64,000 nt of DNA from Flabesymbios commensalis (GCA_964017125.1 OZ024909.1:74080650-74144649); one strand, 5' to 3'; counted from the stretch's first letter, positions 11,081-22,173 are shown. The notes: generated by a model not told the origin, from the sequence alone. Numbers and translations: made by a program.

Positions 11081-11575
11081 TTATAATTAAACATGTCGCT
11101 GGTATTGATTCCATGGTACACAATGTTGCTGACCACGATAATGTCATCGGCATATCATACAATTAAGCCGTCAAAATCTTATCCCGCCTAGAGAGGCGTT
11201 ATTCCAAGATCGATCTAGTCATTTAAACGTCGTGTATATGTGTCAAAGAAGAGAAGGTATGGGAGACCTGCAGCCCTTCTTGAAACATTTGTCAATGGTA
11301 GCATTGTTCCGATCCGCTTCGGAATTATATCGCTTCACCATGAGGTAAATGATGTTCCTTGACCAGCAGCATTTAAAAATAGTGTATAAGGTCATATCAC
11401 GTTTCAAGGATACAGCCATTACCAGCAATTCCACCTTTTGATGAGAAGGTTTAAAGAATGCAAGCAGTATGGAAAGGGAAACCTTTTCCAATAGAGTAAG
11501 CTGATCTACCGGTAAATGACGTAACATCAAAACGAACGAAGAGTGTAGCTCCTGCCTGGCAGCGTGCAGAAGCAA
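11080..11575 (-). pseudogene. Decayed LINE reverse-transcriptase fragment, possibly RTE-like
   Basis: On the minus strand, NIIYLMVKRYNSEADRNNAT...FKKGCRSPIPSLL (about 11380-11245) resembles the reverse-transcriptase stretch that normally reads roughly YxxxxxxVR...GxRQGCxLSPxLFN. About 40 residues further on, at about 11155, another frame reads YADDIIVVSN, the catalytic motif of LINE reverse transcriptases. Order and spacing fit, but stops and frame changes separate the pieces. The upstream part of the frame, to 11575, is not recognisable. A chance match to YADD cannot be excluded. Confidence 0.4.
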
Positions 11576-13419
11576 GCTGACTCAACTGACTGTAATTCTT
11601 CGAATGCAGAATTGACTGCACAATATACAGGGAGATGTCATCATATTGATTGGTCAGCGGTGATAATTTCCATACCTCAGCAGTGTCTATAGAAAGGCGA
11701 ATCCAAACTTCTGAAAGCTCAAGCTAGATCTAAAAGAAGGCAAGTGCCAGAAAGTAAGAAGACCTTGAAAGACTGCAATATGACGACAACAACAATACCG
11801 CCTAAGGTGACAGAATAAACACAGTCGTCGTGACAATGATACAACACCATCAGCAACATAATGAGAAAACTGGGTGTAGTGGCATGAATCAGACGTAGGC
11901 ATGCATGCCTTAGAAAGTAGCAAATCAGGTAGAGGTGCTTTAATGGTTATTCCAAATGTCAGTCATGTCCCAGAAACCAGCAGTCCTACTTCGAGTAGCT
12001 TGGATGGCAAAAAGTAATAGTATATTTTTTTCCCACATGGGGCAGCTCATTAGGAAGTTAGCATCACTAGGCTAGGAAGAAGCTACAGCCTCCATGGCCT
12101 GATGACTATAATATTTAGGCGGATTCCCACATCGGCTGAATGTAGGCTACTTACTCTCATGAGCTTCCGTACGAATGAATGCTTGCGCTTGAGAGTGACG
12201 AAGCCACCAGTTGGCAACCAGTCGTCCGGCCAGACCCCTGGTTGAGACTATTCGACCCTTGGATAGCGGAGCTGTTCGAAAGGCCATATTGTCTTAGCAT
12301 TAAATTGATCTGAGAATCATTTCAATAATTCACCATGCACTGTTTTAACGTATTAGAAAATAACTTTAAAGACCATTACGGCTGAAAAATGACATAAGCC
12401 ATTCTTTTATTACTACATGTTCTACCACTACCACACGCCTACTCCAAGGCGGTACCTGCAGATGGAAACACTTTCACACTGTTTTCTCTTCTACCTACTG
12501 TTTTGTGTAGCTGTGTATGTGTGAACAGTGGCGAGAACACTTGGATAAATCCACTCTGTGCTATATGTATAGATAATAATATGATTGTAGCGAGATGGCA
12601 CGGTGAGACATTATATTTATTATGTTATGTTAATATTTCAATATGGAAGTGTGAGTCAATTTTCAGCAGCGAGATCGCAACCTAAGCAACTTTCTGAATG
12701 TTTTAGTGTGTTAAGTCTATTATTTATATATTAGTATGTATTATATATCGAAAACAAGAGACGTTCAATCATCAGTAGCGAGATAGTATTCTAACTTAGG
12801 GGCCTACATTATACGTGGTATGATGTATTAGTGAAATGGGATTGTCTAATTTATATGTCAATCTGTAAATCATAACAATTCCTTTCCTTTATTTCTATAT
12901 GTGATCGTTTTGTGTTTTGTGTATTAATAAAGGTATTCTAAATTGGATTATTTTGTTCATAAATGTATCTAACTAGTCATGAAGCATTATTTAGGATGGA
13001 GGCTTTTCAAACTTATAAAGGCAATTCAGGGTGCAAAATCGGAAGTAAAATATATAGAATATGTCGCAATTGACTATAAATAGCATTAATATAATGGAAG
13101 GGTGAATACAGTATAACTACTGATGCATAAGGAAGGATCATAACCAACGAGTTTATGTGGGATGACACATTATAAAACTGAGGTAATTCCAGTCATATAA
13201 GTGTAAGGTAGATGGACTATAAATGACAATTGTGGGTGTTCAAAAAGACTATCTTTTGGAAAGGGTTTGATGTAGCTTAATTGGGAAAATTACCGCTTTT
13301 GGGTTATTTAAAACCATCATCTGTACGGGCATGAATCAGTAATAATATGGGACTTTCATACCATAGTTTATACTTGGAGATAGTTCGATAGCGATGTTCG
13401 AATGGCTGCAAACAACTAT
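11576..13419. other. No gene or repeat recognised
   Basis: The longest stretch in the first half without a clear repeat. Only short open frames are present. If a host exon were hidden in this half of the window, this would be a reasonable place, but I see no supporting splice-bounded coding signal. Confidence 0.35.
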
Positions 13420-14815
13420 GACAGTTAAATTTTCAATCAACACGTGGATCACTTGACGTGTACATGTAGATCCTTCTCAAGAGGTCTTCTCAAGGTCAGC
13501 CACATCTCACAATTCTAAAGCCATTATAATGCCTGTTGACCTTGAGTTGATCTGATTTTCCGACTCCTCTGTGGGAGTCACACCAGAACGTGTTTGCTGC
13601 GAATTCTGTTGTCCTGTCGTACTACAATCAACGAAGACTTCCTCACCAACAAGAGAAATGGGGCCGATGTTGGTTTAATGCTGGTTCACCGTCTACGACG
13701 CTGGCCCAGAATTAAACCAGTCAACGTTTCGTGTTCGCTGGCCAACCATCTTGTCCTAATATGTTAGAGCCCCATACCCAAGAAACACGGGACGCTTGAT
13801 AGCATGCTGTTTTACCCTTCAAACGCTGACATATTTTCATATAAACCAGTAGGGATCGACCTAAGACGTCATAATCTGTCTTTACGTCAGATTCTGACGT
13901 CTAGAGGCGGTACCCGGGCTGAAAGGGTTAATCTTGACCCTCCATCTTTGACTGCAGCACAACACAGAAACAACATTGGGAAATATTAGATTCCAAACTT
14001 AACCTTATCCTTCTCTATTATTATCAACTGTTAACCTTGTCCTTCTGTGTTGTTACCAATTGGTAACATTGTCCATCTGTATTGTTACCAATTGGTAACA
14101 TTGTCCATCTGTATTGTTACCAATTGTTATTCATGTTCTTCTGTATTGCTACCAATTGTTCACCTTGTCATTCTGTATTGTTAACAATTGTTCACCTTGC
14201 CATTCTGTATTGTTACCAATTGTTAACATTGTCCTTTTGTATTTTTACCAATTTTTAACATTGTCCTTCGTATTGTTACCAATTGTTCACCGTGTCCTTC
14301 TCTATAGTTACCCATTGTCAGCCTTGTCCTTCTGTATTTTTACCAAGTGTTACCATTGTACTTCTCTATTGTTACCATTTGGTAACATTGTCTTTCTGTA
14401 TTGTTAACAACTGTTTACCATGTTTTTCTGTATTGTTACCAATTGTTAACCTTGTCGTTCTGTATTTTTACCAAGTGTTAACCGTGTCCTTCTTTATTGC
14501 TACCAATTGTCAAACTTGTCCTTCTGTATTTTTACCAAGTGTTAACCTTCTCCTTCTGTATTTTTACCAATTGTTGACCTTGTCTTTCTATATTGTTACC
14601 AAGTGGTAACCTTGTCCTTCTCTATGTTATCAATTGTCAACCTTATCCTTCTGTATTGTTACCAATTGTTAACCGTGTCCTTCTCTATTGTTACCAATTG
14701 TTAACATTGTCCTTCTGTATTGTTACTAATTGTTAAACTTGTCCTTCTCTATTGTTACCAAGTGTTAACCCTGTCCTTCTTTATTGTTACCAACTGGTAA
14801 CCTTGTCCTGATATT
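13420..14815 (+). repeat. Repeat family B, left copy: palindromes plus a 32-bp array
   Basis: In order: TTTTCAATCAACACG, a block with ATTATAATGCCTGTTGACCTTG, TGGGAGTCACACCAGAACGTG and TGTCGTACTACAATCAACG, an H2 palindrome (about 13645-13745), a P1-like palindrome with internal deletion (13809-13932), then a short GTTGTTTCTGTGTTGTGCTG-like block on the minus strand and the array. All parts match the reverse complement of 58860-57620 in the same order. The palindromes are therefore internal modules of B as well as dispersed units. Confidence 0.85.
13990..14815 (+). repeat. 32-bp minisatellite, about 25 units
   Basis: The unit contains TTGTTACCAATTGTTAAC, followed by a CTTGTCCTTCTGTA-like part. 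The period of 32 bp is clear from the near-identical early units at 14050-14120. Each unit contains the short palindrome TTACCAATTGGTAA or a decayed form of it. Open frames across the array are by-products of the repeat. The inverted family member has the same array at 57650-58268. Confidence 0.9.
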
Positions 14816-15640
14816 CCAGAAAAAATCACGCTGGAATCAATTATAATCATGTTACCTTTTTGTTCAGATTAAATGGTTTATCGTGATGAACAATTTAGTT
14901 GTTGACATACAATTAGGACAAGTTAAGACAAAATAGCCTTATACAGCCTTGAATGTGGTGTCAGGTGGCGAAAACCTGATTTACATATAGACAACCAATT
15001 GGACATTTTAACTCCGATACCATTTTTAGTGGACATTTCCCCCCATTTTCCGTCAGTGAAATTTCTTACAGCAATGCCATGAAACGAAAAAAAAGGCATT
15101 TAATTAATATAAAAAACACAAATTTTATTGCATGAACGCGATGAAACGAATAAAAGTGCATTTGAATAAAAAAAATCTGCACAACTTCTATTGTTGAATG
15201 CAACGACATGAATACATTCAAAATGCATTTAATTAATTAAAAAGATATACAACGCTTATTTTGCTTGAAATACCCTAGTAACCATACCGAGCAGATCAAG
15301 GATAGGTAAATACTGATGTCTGAAGGTAAATACTGACGTCTAGAATTAAATACTGAGGTCTGTGAGGTAAATACTGAAGTGTTAAAAACCTTACTCTAGA
15401 TTATAATCTATATTAGGCCTACTAATAACTTAACTTTTAGCTTTGTCTTAGAACCCGACTCCAGCTAAAGGTTAGATTATTTCCAGTCTCAGAAACATAT
15501 CGAATTCGTCTGTCTACATCGTCCCTGAAATGTCACTCGCGAGAAGAATGTTAACACCTGAGGTAGCAGTAGTAGGCCTGGTACAGTATCCTACACGAGA
15601 ATAAACACCTGGATTTAACTCTTTACATGCTATAGGTTAG
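14816..15640. other. No gene seen
   Basis: AT-rich unassigned sequence. Near 15315-15380 the phrase GGTAAATACTGAYGTCT repeats about four times at roughly 20-bp intervals, a small tandem repeat. Confidence 0.5.
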
Positions 15641-15649
15641 CTTATTTCA

Positions 15650-15890
15650 ATTAAATATAAGTTATCTTATTTACTTTTTCAACCATTTGAAGTTGTCTCT
15701 CATTACAGCGATCCACAACTTGAAGTAGTTGAGAATTATTCATATTTATTTAATTTCAGACCATACGTTTTTTGTGAATTTTGATGTTTAAGCACCCATT
15801 TCATTCCCAATAATTTCAGTGATTTAAAACGATCATAGTCGTGTTTATCGGTAAACGGGTCATGATCAACCACCTGTATTAAAGGTATAG
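15650..15890. repeat. Dispersed repeat with a TTGAAGTTGT hairpin
   Basis: The hairpin at about 15680-15735 has arms CATTTGAAGTTGT and ACAACTTGAAGTAG. Then come TTAATTTCAGACCATACG, GATGTTTAAGCACCCATTTCATT and AACGATCATAGTCGTG. The same series appears at 60120-60330 and in part at 20250-20420, 3280-3400 and 39190-39440. Confidence 0.6.
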
Positions 15891-15954
15891 TACCCAGCTA
15901 GTCTCCCCCCCCCCCCCCTGGTCAAAGCTCTATCTGGTTATGTTTATCGTTGCT

Positions 15955-16203
15955 TTAACCCTTACAGCGCGGGGATCGACTTTAGACGTCAGAATCTGAC
16001 ATCTGTAGACGTCAGATTCTGACGTCTAAAGTCGATCCTCGCAATGTAACAGTTAAAATGTTGATAATGTTCGTAGTCCATAACATAGGTAATAGAATGC
16101 ATCGGAAACATCTAATTAACTAAGACATTTTCGATGATTTCAATTCAAAAAAACTTTGGTTTCCATGGTTTATACACAAATATCTCAGCGCGTTAAGGGT
16201 TAA
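15955..16203 (+). mobile_element. P1 palindrome-bearing MITE, complete 249-bp reference copy
   Basis: Ends TTAACCCTTACAGCGC and GCGCGTTAAGGGTTAA are inverted repeats with TTAA at both borders. A hairpin of about 70 bp (CGGGGATCGACTTTAGACG... mirrored at ...CGTCTAAAGTCGATCC) starts just 12 bp inside the left end. The remaining 150 bp is AT-rich and ends CCATGGTTTATACACAAATATCTCAG. No coding capacity is present. TTAA borders and CCCTT ends fit a piggyBac-mobilised MITE, by analogy only. Confidence 0.8.
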
Positions 16204-16213
16204 ACGCGCAGTG

Positions 16214-16290
16214 GAGAGCCTTCGTGACCGAGTAGTAGCGAGCTCGGCCTCAAACCGCCAGGGTTCGAATTTTGAATCCTGTGTCCATAA
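16214..16290 (+). repeat. SINE second-head fragment
   Basis: GGAGAGCCTTCGTGACCGAG through CCGCCAGGGTTCGAATTTTGAATCCTGTGTC matches the second tRNA-like module of the SINE family (full copies at 23716-24037 and 58891-59205). It sits directly after the P1 element. A second, older-looking SINE piece lies at about 16500-16665. Confidence 0.7.
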
Positions 16291-16477
16291 TTGTTTGTAA
16301 TCATAGTGTGTGGGATGCTGCCTATCTGGTTTTAATCCAGGTCGGCGGCAGTCGCTGATACTCTAGGCTACTAAACAGATCGATCTAGTCCACATGGTAG
16401 CGACACTTGTATATTTCTTTACAGCAGACTTTTTACTATGTAGCGGGAGGAGCGTTGCTAGTCCGTCGTCAGTCCGT

Positions 16478-16506
16478 CCGTCCGTCCGTCCGTCCGTCCG
16501 TCCGTC
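16478..16506 (+). repeat. (GTCC)n microsatellite
   Basis: About seven GTCC units, located inside the older SINE-related sequence. Confidence 0.9.
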
Positions 16507-16552
16507 AGGTAGTGATTGAGAGGTAGCATGCTCGACGTCAGATCGTGAGAAC

Positions 16553-17095
16553 TCGAATTTAGAATCCTGTGTCTGATTCATCTCATCATTGTCAGAATAT
16601 TATCCTGGTCCAGTTCAGCCAGTACGTTAAAAAAGGTGGCATAATTTAAAGCCCCATATATGCATTTGTTTTGATACGAAAACTCATTTCGAGTTTGGGT
16701 TTTCCCGCTTCCGCAGGGTAGTGGATGACGAATGAGCGAGCCATCTGTACGTCGATTGACTGTAAATGTCTCAGGTTTGAATTATAGAAATAGATATTGA
16801 TTCGCACGATTAAAATAATTAATCTTTGTCCAAGTTGTTTGATTCCCATGCCTTATCTCTAAAATTAAATGGTCCACAGTTCGACGATTAATTGAAATGA
16901 ACTGATCTGTCCTGAGATAGCGGATACCCGCCGCGTAGCATCGGATGTCTCTCCTGAGGCGCTTTTATCAGGTGTGTGTTTCGCTTCATCTGTCAAGATG
17001 GCGATCTTAATCGGCCATTTAAACTCAGTCAAGGTCGATCACCCACTGAGTTCACGCCTCCAGAAAAACAAATACTAGTATAGATTTCTACAGAG
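16553..17095 (+). repeat. Local direct duplication, copy 1
   Basis: TTTAGAATCCTGTGTCTGATTC through CCAGAAAAACAAATACTAG matches 17788-18432 in the same orientation. It begins with a decayed SINE tail (GGTCCAGTTCAGCCAG... GGTGGCATAA... AGCCCCATA), then carries single-copy-looking sequence including GCGGATACCCGCCGCGTAGC. The repeat distance is about 1235 bp. Confidence 0.8.
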
Positions 17096-17577
17096 CAATT
17101 ACCGCAACATCACTTGTATCTTTCAATATTCTGCATTATATTCATATTTGAAGCAGATATATTTAGTTTACATTTAATTTAACGTAGACCTAAATGTTCT
17201 GTGAATGTCAGCAATTATATAATGACAAATAACAATGCTGTTCAATTTGTAAGTGGAGTTGTTTTACACAAGCACCGACATCTAATTTTTTGGCTAAATT
17301 GAAAAAATGACTTCCAGTGATCACATCGAGAATATAATGTATTTATGTACATTATTGGAAAGAAAATATTCATATCGTCGAATCAGGAATAAAAAAGATA
17401 GAAATATGTACGCGCTGTAGCCTCGCCATGTGTACATCACTTAATATTCCTGGCCTCAGAAGCATTTTAAACACCGAAATAAATCAGAATACTTTAAAAT
17501 GAGTAGACCTAATAACTATTGCTGTGCAGTTGACATCTTGCAATTCAGAATGTATGTATGTGCATATGCCACACTTC

Positions 17578-17706
17578 AATAATAATATTATAATAATATA
17601 ATATAATATAATATAATATAATATAATATAATATAATATAATATAATATAATATAATATAATATAATATAATAATATATTATTATTATAATAATAATAAT
17701 AATAAT
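17578..17706. repeat. (ATAAT)n microsatellite
   Basis: Roughly 20 units of the pentamer TATAA/ATAAT, flanked by ATT/AAT trinucleotide runs. It lies between the two copies of the direct duplication. Confidence 0.95.
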
Positions 17707-17787
17707 GGAGTTTCGATTAGAATTGATCGTTTATTCTTAGCCCCTGCGCTGATTATTTCATTTTCCTGCGCTGATCAATTGCAAGAA

Positions 17788-18432
17788 CTCAAATTTAGAA
17801 GTCTGTGTCTGATTCATCTCATCATTGTCAGAATATTACCCTGGTCCAGTTCAGCCAGTACGCTAAAAAAGGTGGCATAAAGCCCCATAAATGCATTTGT
17901 TTTGACACAAAAACACTTTTTAAGTTTGAGTTTTCCCGCTCTCGTAGGTCAGTGGATGATGAATAAGAGAGCCATTTGTACGTCGATTGACGGTGAATGT
18001 CTCAGATTTATATGATAGGAATAAATATTGATTCACACGATTAAAATAGTCAATCTTTGTCCAGGTTTCTTGATTCCTATGTTTTATCTCTGTAATCCAT
18101 TTGTACGTCGATTGACTGTAAATGTATCCGGTTTAAATTATTGAAATAAATATTGATTCACACGATTAAAATTGTCAATCTTTTCCTATGCCTTATCTCT
18201 GTACTTAAATGGTCCACAGCTCGATGATTAATTGAAATGGACCGATCTTTCATGGGATAGCGGATACCCGCCGCGTAGCATCGGTTGTCTCTCCTGAGGT
18301 ACGTTTATCAGGTGTGTGCTTCGCTTTATCTGTCAAGATGATGATCTTGATCAGCGATTTAAACTAAAGTCAAGGTCAACCACCCCTGAGTTCACGCCTC
18401 CAGGAAAACAAATACTAGTCGAGATTTCTACA
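17788..18432 (+). repeat. Local direct duplication, copy 2, with an extra internal repeat
   Basis: It matches 16553-17095. A block of about 120 bp starting CCATTTGTACGTCGATTGAC is itself repeated (about 17970 and 18092). After 18432 the sequence continues TTGACATCTTGCAATTCAG, which in the first copy is found only at 17530. So this copy lacks the 430 bp that separate the two parts there. Confidence 0.8.
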
Positions 18433-19150
18433 GTTGACATCTTGCAATTCAGAATTTATGTTTATATCTCACTTAAATAATCTTAACTCATGCGCTGTTG
18501 AATTGTTTGTTTATATATATCGTCATTTGTGACCCGATCTGATAAAATGAGTGGTAAGTAACACTTCACGTATTATGTAGAATTTTTTTTTTTATATCTT
18601 TTATTTTAATTATAGTCACGATTTACACTCAAATCAGTGATATTTGTTTCCATGTACATGTTACCATGGTAACAGTCCCTAATAACTATGAAATATTATA
18701 AGAGTGCGAAAAATCCTGACTATAAAAGTATCTTGCAAGTTTACAAAAGTTAGAACTATACGTTTTCTATTTAAAAATGGGGTCAAAAGAAAAAAAATTT
18801 ATTTCCTTAATTTTTATCTAATTAGTTTCTTTTCAAACAGTGCTCAAAGTGCTTTTTTGAACTTCAAATGCCATTTAAAAAAAATGACGCAGTTTTAGAC
18901 TTTATATTTCTGTGATGTTTCGGAGTCATATTTTCAAAGCAAACCAAGCTACAGAGTTGTGTGCTATACCATTTAAAAATGTAAGTTTGTGGAGATTCAG
19001 GATCTGTTAATATCTCCAATATTCAAATGTGCTGATTACGACTGATTTTAACAAATTAGATCAGTTTGCCACAGGCTAATTTATGTTATGAATTTCAGTG
19101 ATATTTTATTAAATGTTAAACTTTCTTGGGAGAATCTATATAACGTTACC
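18433..19150. other. No gene seen
   Basis: AT-rich unassigned sequence. The 64-codon frame at 18704 has no recognisable similarity. Confidence 0.4.
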
Positions 19151-19153
19151 ACA

Positions 19154-19345
19154 GATGACCAGTGGGCAATGTCCTAATTCTTAGATGAGAGCAGAGTCAA
19201 TCTGTCTTACAACGATGGGCGTGTTCCAGTTTGAAGGACACACGATGGTTCATCCCAGAATGTCTCAATCCCAGAAAAAACGCCACCCAATCCATCATGG
19301 TGTGGGGGTGCTTCGGTCGGGGGGGGGGGGGGTGCTGTGTCAATC
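19154..19345 (+). pseudogene. Tc1/mariner transposase fragment
   Basis: Translation in pieces gives LDESRVNLSYNDGRVPV, then RWFIPECLNPRKNATQSIMV and WGCFGRGG. This fits the middle of Tc1-like transposases: the second catalytic Asp in SDESRFNL, then the SVMVWGCF stretch. At least one stop (before LDES) and one frame change are visible, and a G14 run follows at 19319-19333. The N- and C-terminal parts and terminal repeats are not found, so this is a short dead fragment. Confidence 0.75.
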
Positions 19346-19587
19346 TGTTCCAGAGACAAAGGAATAGAAATGACAACACGCACTGTATATGTTTTATGGT
19401 GTATACAATATAAAATATTTTTCTAATTGGCATCTTAAGCTTTTTATCTGAATCATAGAAATATCCTCACGAGGTTTGGTCGCAGCTCACATGACAACGT
19501 TTTCCTTCGTTAAAAACTAAAAATGTCAGCGTCCGAGCTTTCCGTCAACTGACATTTAAACTTAATACATTATCACCATTAGTCTTT

Positions 19588-19765
19588 GAAGCGCTAAAAT
19601 ATTTTTTATAAAAACCAAGAGACAAAAGGATTTTTACATTTTGAAATCATCACAAATGTCTTAGTTAACTCTTTGTGCTTCATTTAAATACCTCTGTTAA
19701 GGATCTACGGCCATTATAAATATTTTACTCTTTCAGTGCGGGGAGCGACTTTAAAGACTTAATAG
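19588..19765 (-). repeat. P1 MITE copy, reverse orientation, partial
   Basis: GAAGCGCTAAAATATTTTTT, CATCACAAATGTCTTAGTTAAC, GATCTACGGCCATTATAAATA and CAGTGCGGGGAGCGACTTTA follow the reversed P1 order. The hairpin is truncated. Confidence 0.7.
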
Positions 19766-19882
19766 ACATAGAATTTACTCACACAGATCGCCTGGAGCTA
19801 TAACTACATGAAACATCCATGTGCACATCGAGTTTTCCACAATTTGTGTTAATATAACGACAGAAACGAGTCAGAGATCGGA

Positions 19883-20194
19883 TATATGAAATGTATGGGG
19901 TTTTAGACCAGCTTTGTGCATATATTGGCTAAACTGGACCAGGAAAACCTTTTAGGGATGGTGAGATGAATGAGATTACACAGCCCTCCAGACATAGGGT
20001 TCGAAATTCGGGCCGTGTCGGGCTAAAGCCGAGCACGGAGGTTCTCCACAATAATGAATCTTCACGAGTGAGAGGGGAAGAAACATTTTTGTTTCTTTGA
20101 AACTTGAAGGCCAGAGTGTTCTTCGAACCCGCGACCTCCAACTTTCCAAGCAGGCAGCTTTAACACCTGCACCAGCCCCCCCCCCCCCCTCCGT
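19883..20194 (-). mobile_element. SINE with an alternative tRNA-like head
   Basis: Flanked by AGATCGGA at 19875-19882 and 20195-20202. On the minus strand it starts with GGGGCTGGTGCAGGTGTTAAAGC, then GGTCGCGGGTTCGAAGAACAC (B-box-like). It continues with the AAGAAACAAAAATG linker, the second tRNA-like head (GAACCTCCGTGCTCGG region) and the common tail ending CCTAAA-like/CATTTCAT. The first head differs from that of the copies at 23716 and 58891 but matches the isolated head at about 54070. Confidence 0.8.
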
Positions 20195-20249
20195 AGATCG
20201 GAGATAATACCCTCCATCAAAGGTGGGCAAATATTATTCCCTAAAGCGT

Positions 20250-20420
20250 TAAATTAAATAATTTAAATTGTCACCAACTTTTGGGTGAAGTTTATTCATA
20301 TTTGCTTAATTTGAAACCAAACATTTGCAAATCTTGATTTTTGTTCCCAATAACAGTGATTTGATCGGCCAAATAAAACATATTAAAAACTACTATAAGT
20401 GTGCTTGGCGGTGAAAGGGT
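20250..20420. repeat. Fragment of the TTGAAGTTGT-hairpin repeat family
   Basis: CACCAACTTTTGGGTGAAG, CATATTTGCTTAATTTGAAACCAAACATTTGCAAATCTTG and CCCAATAACAGTGATTTGATC follow the order seen at 15700-15830 and 60170-60260. Confidence 0.55.
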
Positions 20421-20525
20421 TCTAAATGAGTCACTGTGGATCGAAATGGATCGTTCCTGATATTTCAGTGACATATTCACAGGTTTCGATGTAAAATTTA
20501 TAGCATATCGCAAATAGTGGGAGTG

Positions 20526-20528
<3 letters not shown>

Positions 20529-20579
<51 letters not shown>

Positions 20580-20836
20580 TGTGTGTGTGTGTGTGTGAGA
20601 GTGAGTGAGTGAGTGAGTGAGTGAGTGAGTGAGTGAGTGAGTGAGTGAGTGAGTGAGTGAGTGAGTGAGTGAGTGAGTGAGTGAGTGAGTGAGTGAGTGA
20701 GTGAGTGAGTGAGTGAGTGAGTGAGTGAGTGAGTGAGTGAGTGAGTGAGTGAGTGAGTGAGTGAGTGAGTGAGTGAGTGAGTGAGTGAGTGAGTGAGTGA
20801 GTGAGTGAGTGAGTGAGTGAGTGAGTGAGTGAGTGA
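20529..20836. repeat. Compound microsatellite (GTGC)n-(GT)n-(GAGT)n
   Basis: About 12 GTGC units, a short GT run, then about 60 nearly perfect GAGT units (20597-20836). The 142-codon minus-strand frame (repeated LTHS) is only a translation of this array. Confidence 0.97.
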
Positions 20837-21069
20837 AGATTATGTCGCATTTCGCACAATCATGGCAGAAGTAAGGCCGAAGTCGGGACTATGCCCTATT
20901 CTTATCGAATGTCTTCCAGGTTTGTTTTGTAGAGCACAGTACCATAAACAGCATTGCACACTCTAGGCCTTTGAACAGTTTAGAGCACTGTATATGCACA
21001 ACCTCGATGACAAACATCCGAACCGGCCTGGATCCAGGGCGGAGAATGATAGTGAATAGCATCCCAGCA

Positions 21070-21545
21070 AACGTGTCCGTTGGGTTGACGAGATCTGAAT
21101 AAGCTGACAGGGGATTTATATTGCAAGTATTGCCTCTGGGCGGAGGCCCTAGGGTAGTGGTTAGCACCGCTGCCTTTCACGCTAGAGTTCGGAGAGGTAG
21201 CGTGCTCGGCCTCAGACCGCCAGGGCTCGAGTATCGAATCCTGTGTCTGGAGGACAGTGTTATCTCATTCATCTCCAGTTTAGCCTATATGTGCACGAGG
21301 TGGCCTAAAGCCCGATTCATTTCATTTAGTATTGCCTCTTCAGCAATAATTGTTTCGATCACCATCTTGTTGGGCTGACGACCTCAGAATCAGCTGACAG
21401 GGTATTTATATACTAGTATTGCCTCTTCAGCAATAATTGTTTTGATCACTATATTTTTGGGTTGACGAGTTTTGAAAGAGCTGACAGGGGATTTATATTA
21501 GTAGTATTGCCTCTTCAGCAATAATTGTTTTGATCACTATAAGCT
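21070..21545 (+). repeat. Tandem repeat of about 90 bp, 3-4 units, interrupted by a SINE
   Basis: GGGTTGACGAG...GAGCTGACAGGGGATTTATATTAG then AGTATTGCCTCTTCAGCAATAATTGTTTTGATCACTAT repeats at about 21078, 21368 and 21458, with the end of a last unit at 21505-21547. A SINE splits the first unit. Confidence 0.8.
21138..21327 (+). mobile_element. Internally deleted SINE with 12-bp target duplication
   Basis: Flanked by AGTATTGCCTCT at 21126-21137 and 21328-21339. The first head (CCTAGGGTAGTGGTTAGCACC) jumps from GAGTTCGG straight to AGAGGTAGCGTGCTCGG of the second head, losing about 95 bp. The 3' region lacks another piece before CAGTTTAGCCTATATG. Intact duplications show that the shortened form itself integrated, or was deleted without disturbing its ends. 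Confidence 0.85.
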
Positions 21546-21547
21546 GA

Positions 21548-21634
21548 CCCAGCAAGCTCGAGACATTGAACCAATGTTGGCTTGATGTTGGCCCACCAAA
21601 CCAACATTGGTTCAATGTCCCGTATTTTCTGGGG
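21548..21634. repeat. H2 palindromic element, centre shortened
   Basis: Arms CCCAGCAAGCTCGAGACATTG and CAATGTCCCGTATTTTCTGGG pair through ACCAATGTTGG...CCAACATTGG. The central GTCGYAGACG module is missing. A second, partial copy of the centre lies just downstream (about 21670-21720). Confidence 0.75.
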
Positions 21635-21801
21635 AGTAGCCGGTGAACAGAACCCATCGTGCCAATGTTGGAGCAATTCTGGTCCACCGTCTGTGACGCC
21701 GCGGGCCCATTTTTGCTTCAACATTTTTTCGCCTCTTCAACACTAATTAATCTGATCTCTAAGCCGAGTGTCCGGTCAGCAGGAGATTGTCAACAAATGG
21801 A

Positions 21802-22173
21802 TTAACTTTTACAACGCTGAAATATTTTTGTATTCTGTGAATCTCAATGACCTCGACCTCATTTGTTTTCACCGAGCTGGCTAATACAATGAAGTTTGGG
21901 GGAGGGTTCTTATATAACCTTGTTTTCACCGAGTGACGTCACTGCGTTTCACAGAATGAAGTATAAACCATGGAGACCAAAGTTTTTTTTTAATTTCAGG
22001 TCATCATAAATGTCTTTAGTTACCTGTTTCCGCTCCATTGGAATACCCATGTTATGGGCCATTATTATTTTTTAATTTTTTCAGTGCGGGATCAACTATA
22101 GATGTCAGAATATGACGTCTATAGACGTCTGATTCTGACGTCTAAAGTCGATCCCCGCGCTGAAAGAGTTAAA
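21802..22173 (-). repeat. P1 MITE copy, reverse orientation, with a small insert
   Basis: From AACTTTTACAACGCTGAAATATT to CGATCCCCGCGCTGAAAGAGTTAA with the GACGTC hairpin at about 22095-22155. An insert of about 124 bp (21834-21957) has ends TTCTGTGAATCTCAATGACC and ACTGCGTTTCACAGAA that are inverted repeats. Other P1 copies read TTTTTGTATAAACC straight across this position. Confidence 0.75.

Noticed and set aside
14114-14609. Frames of 97 and 108 codons with hydrophobic, membrane-like sequence
   Set aside because: Produced by the 32-bp minisatellite. The apparent hydrophobicity is periodic and follows the repeat.
13990-14815. Possible CRISPR-like array
   Set aside because: Units are directly contiguous with no spacers, diverge gradually, and the context is clearly eukaryotic.
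20431-20859. 142-codon minus-strand frame (repeated LTHS)
   Set aside because: Pure translation of the GAGT microsatellite.
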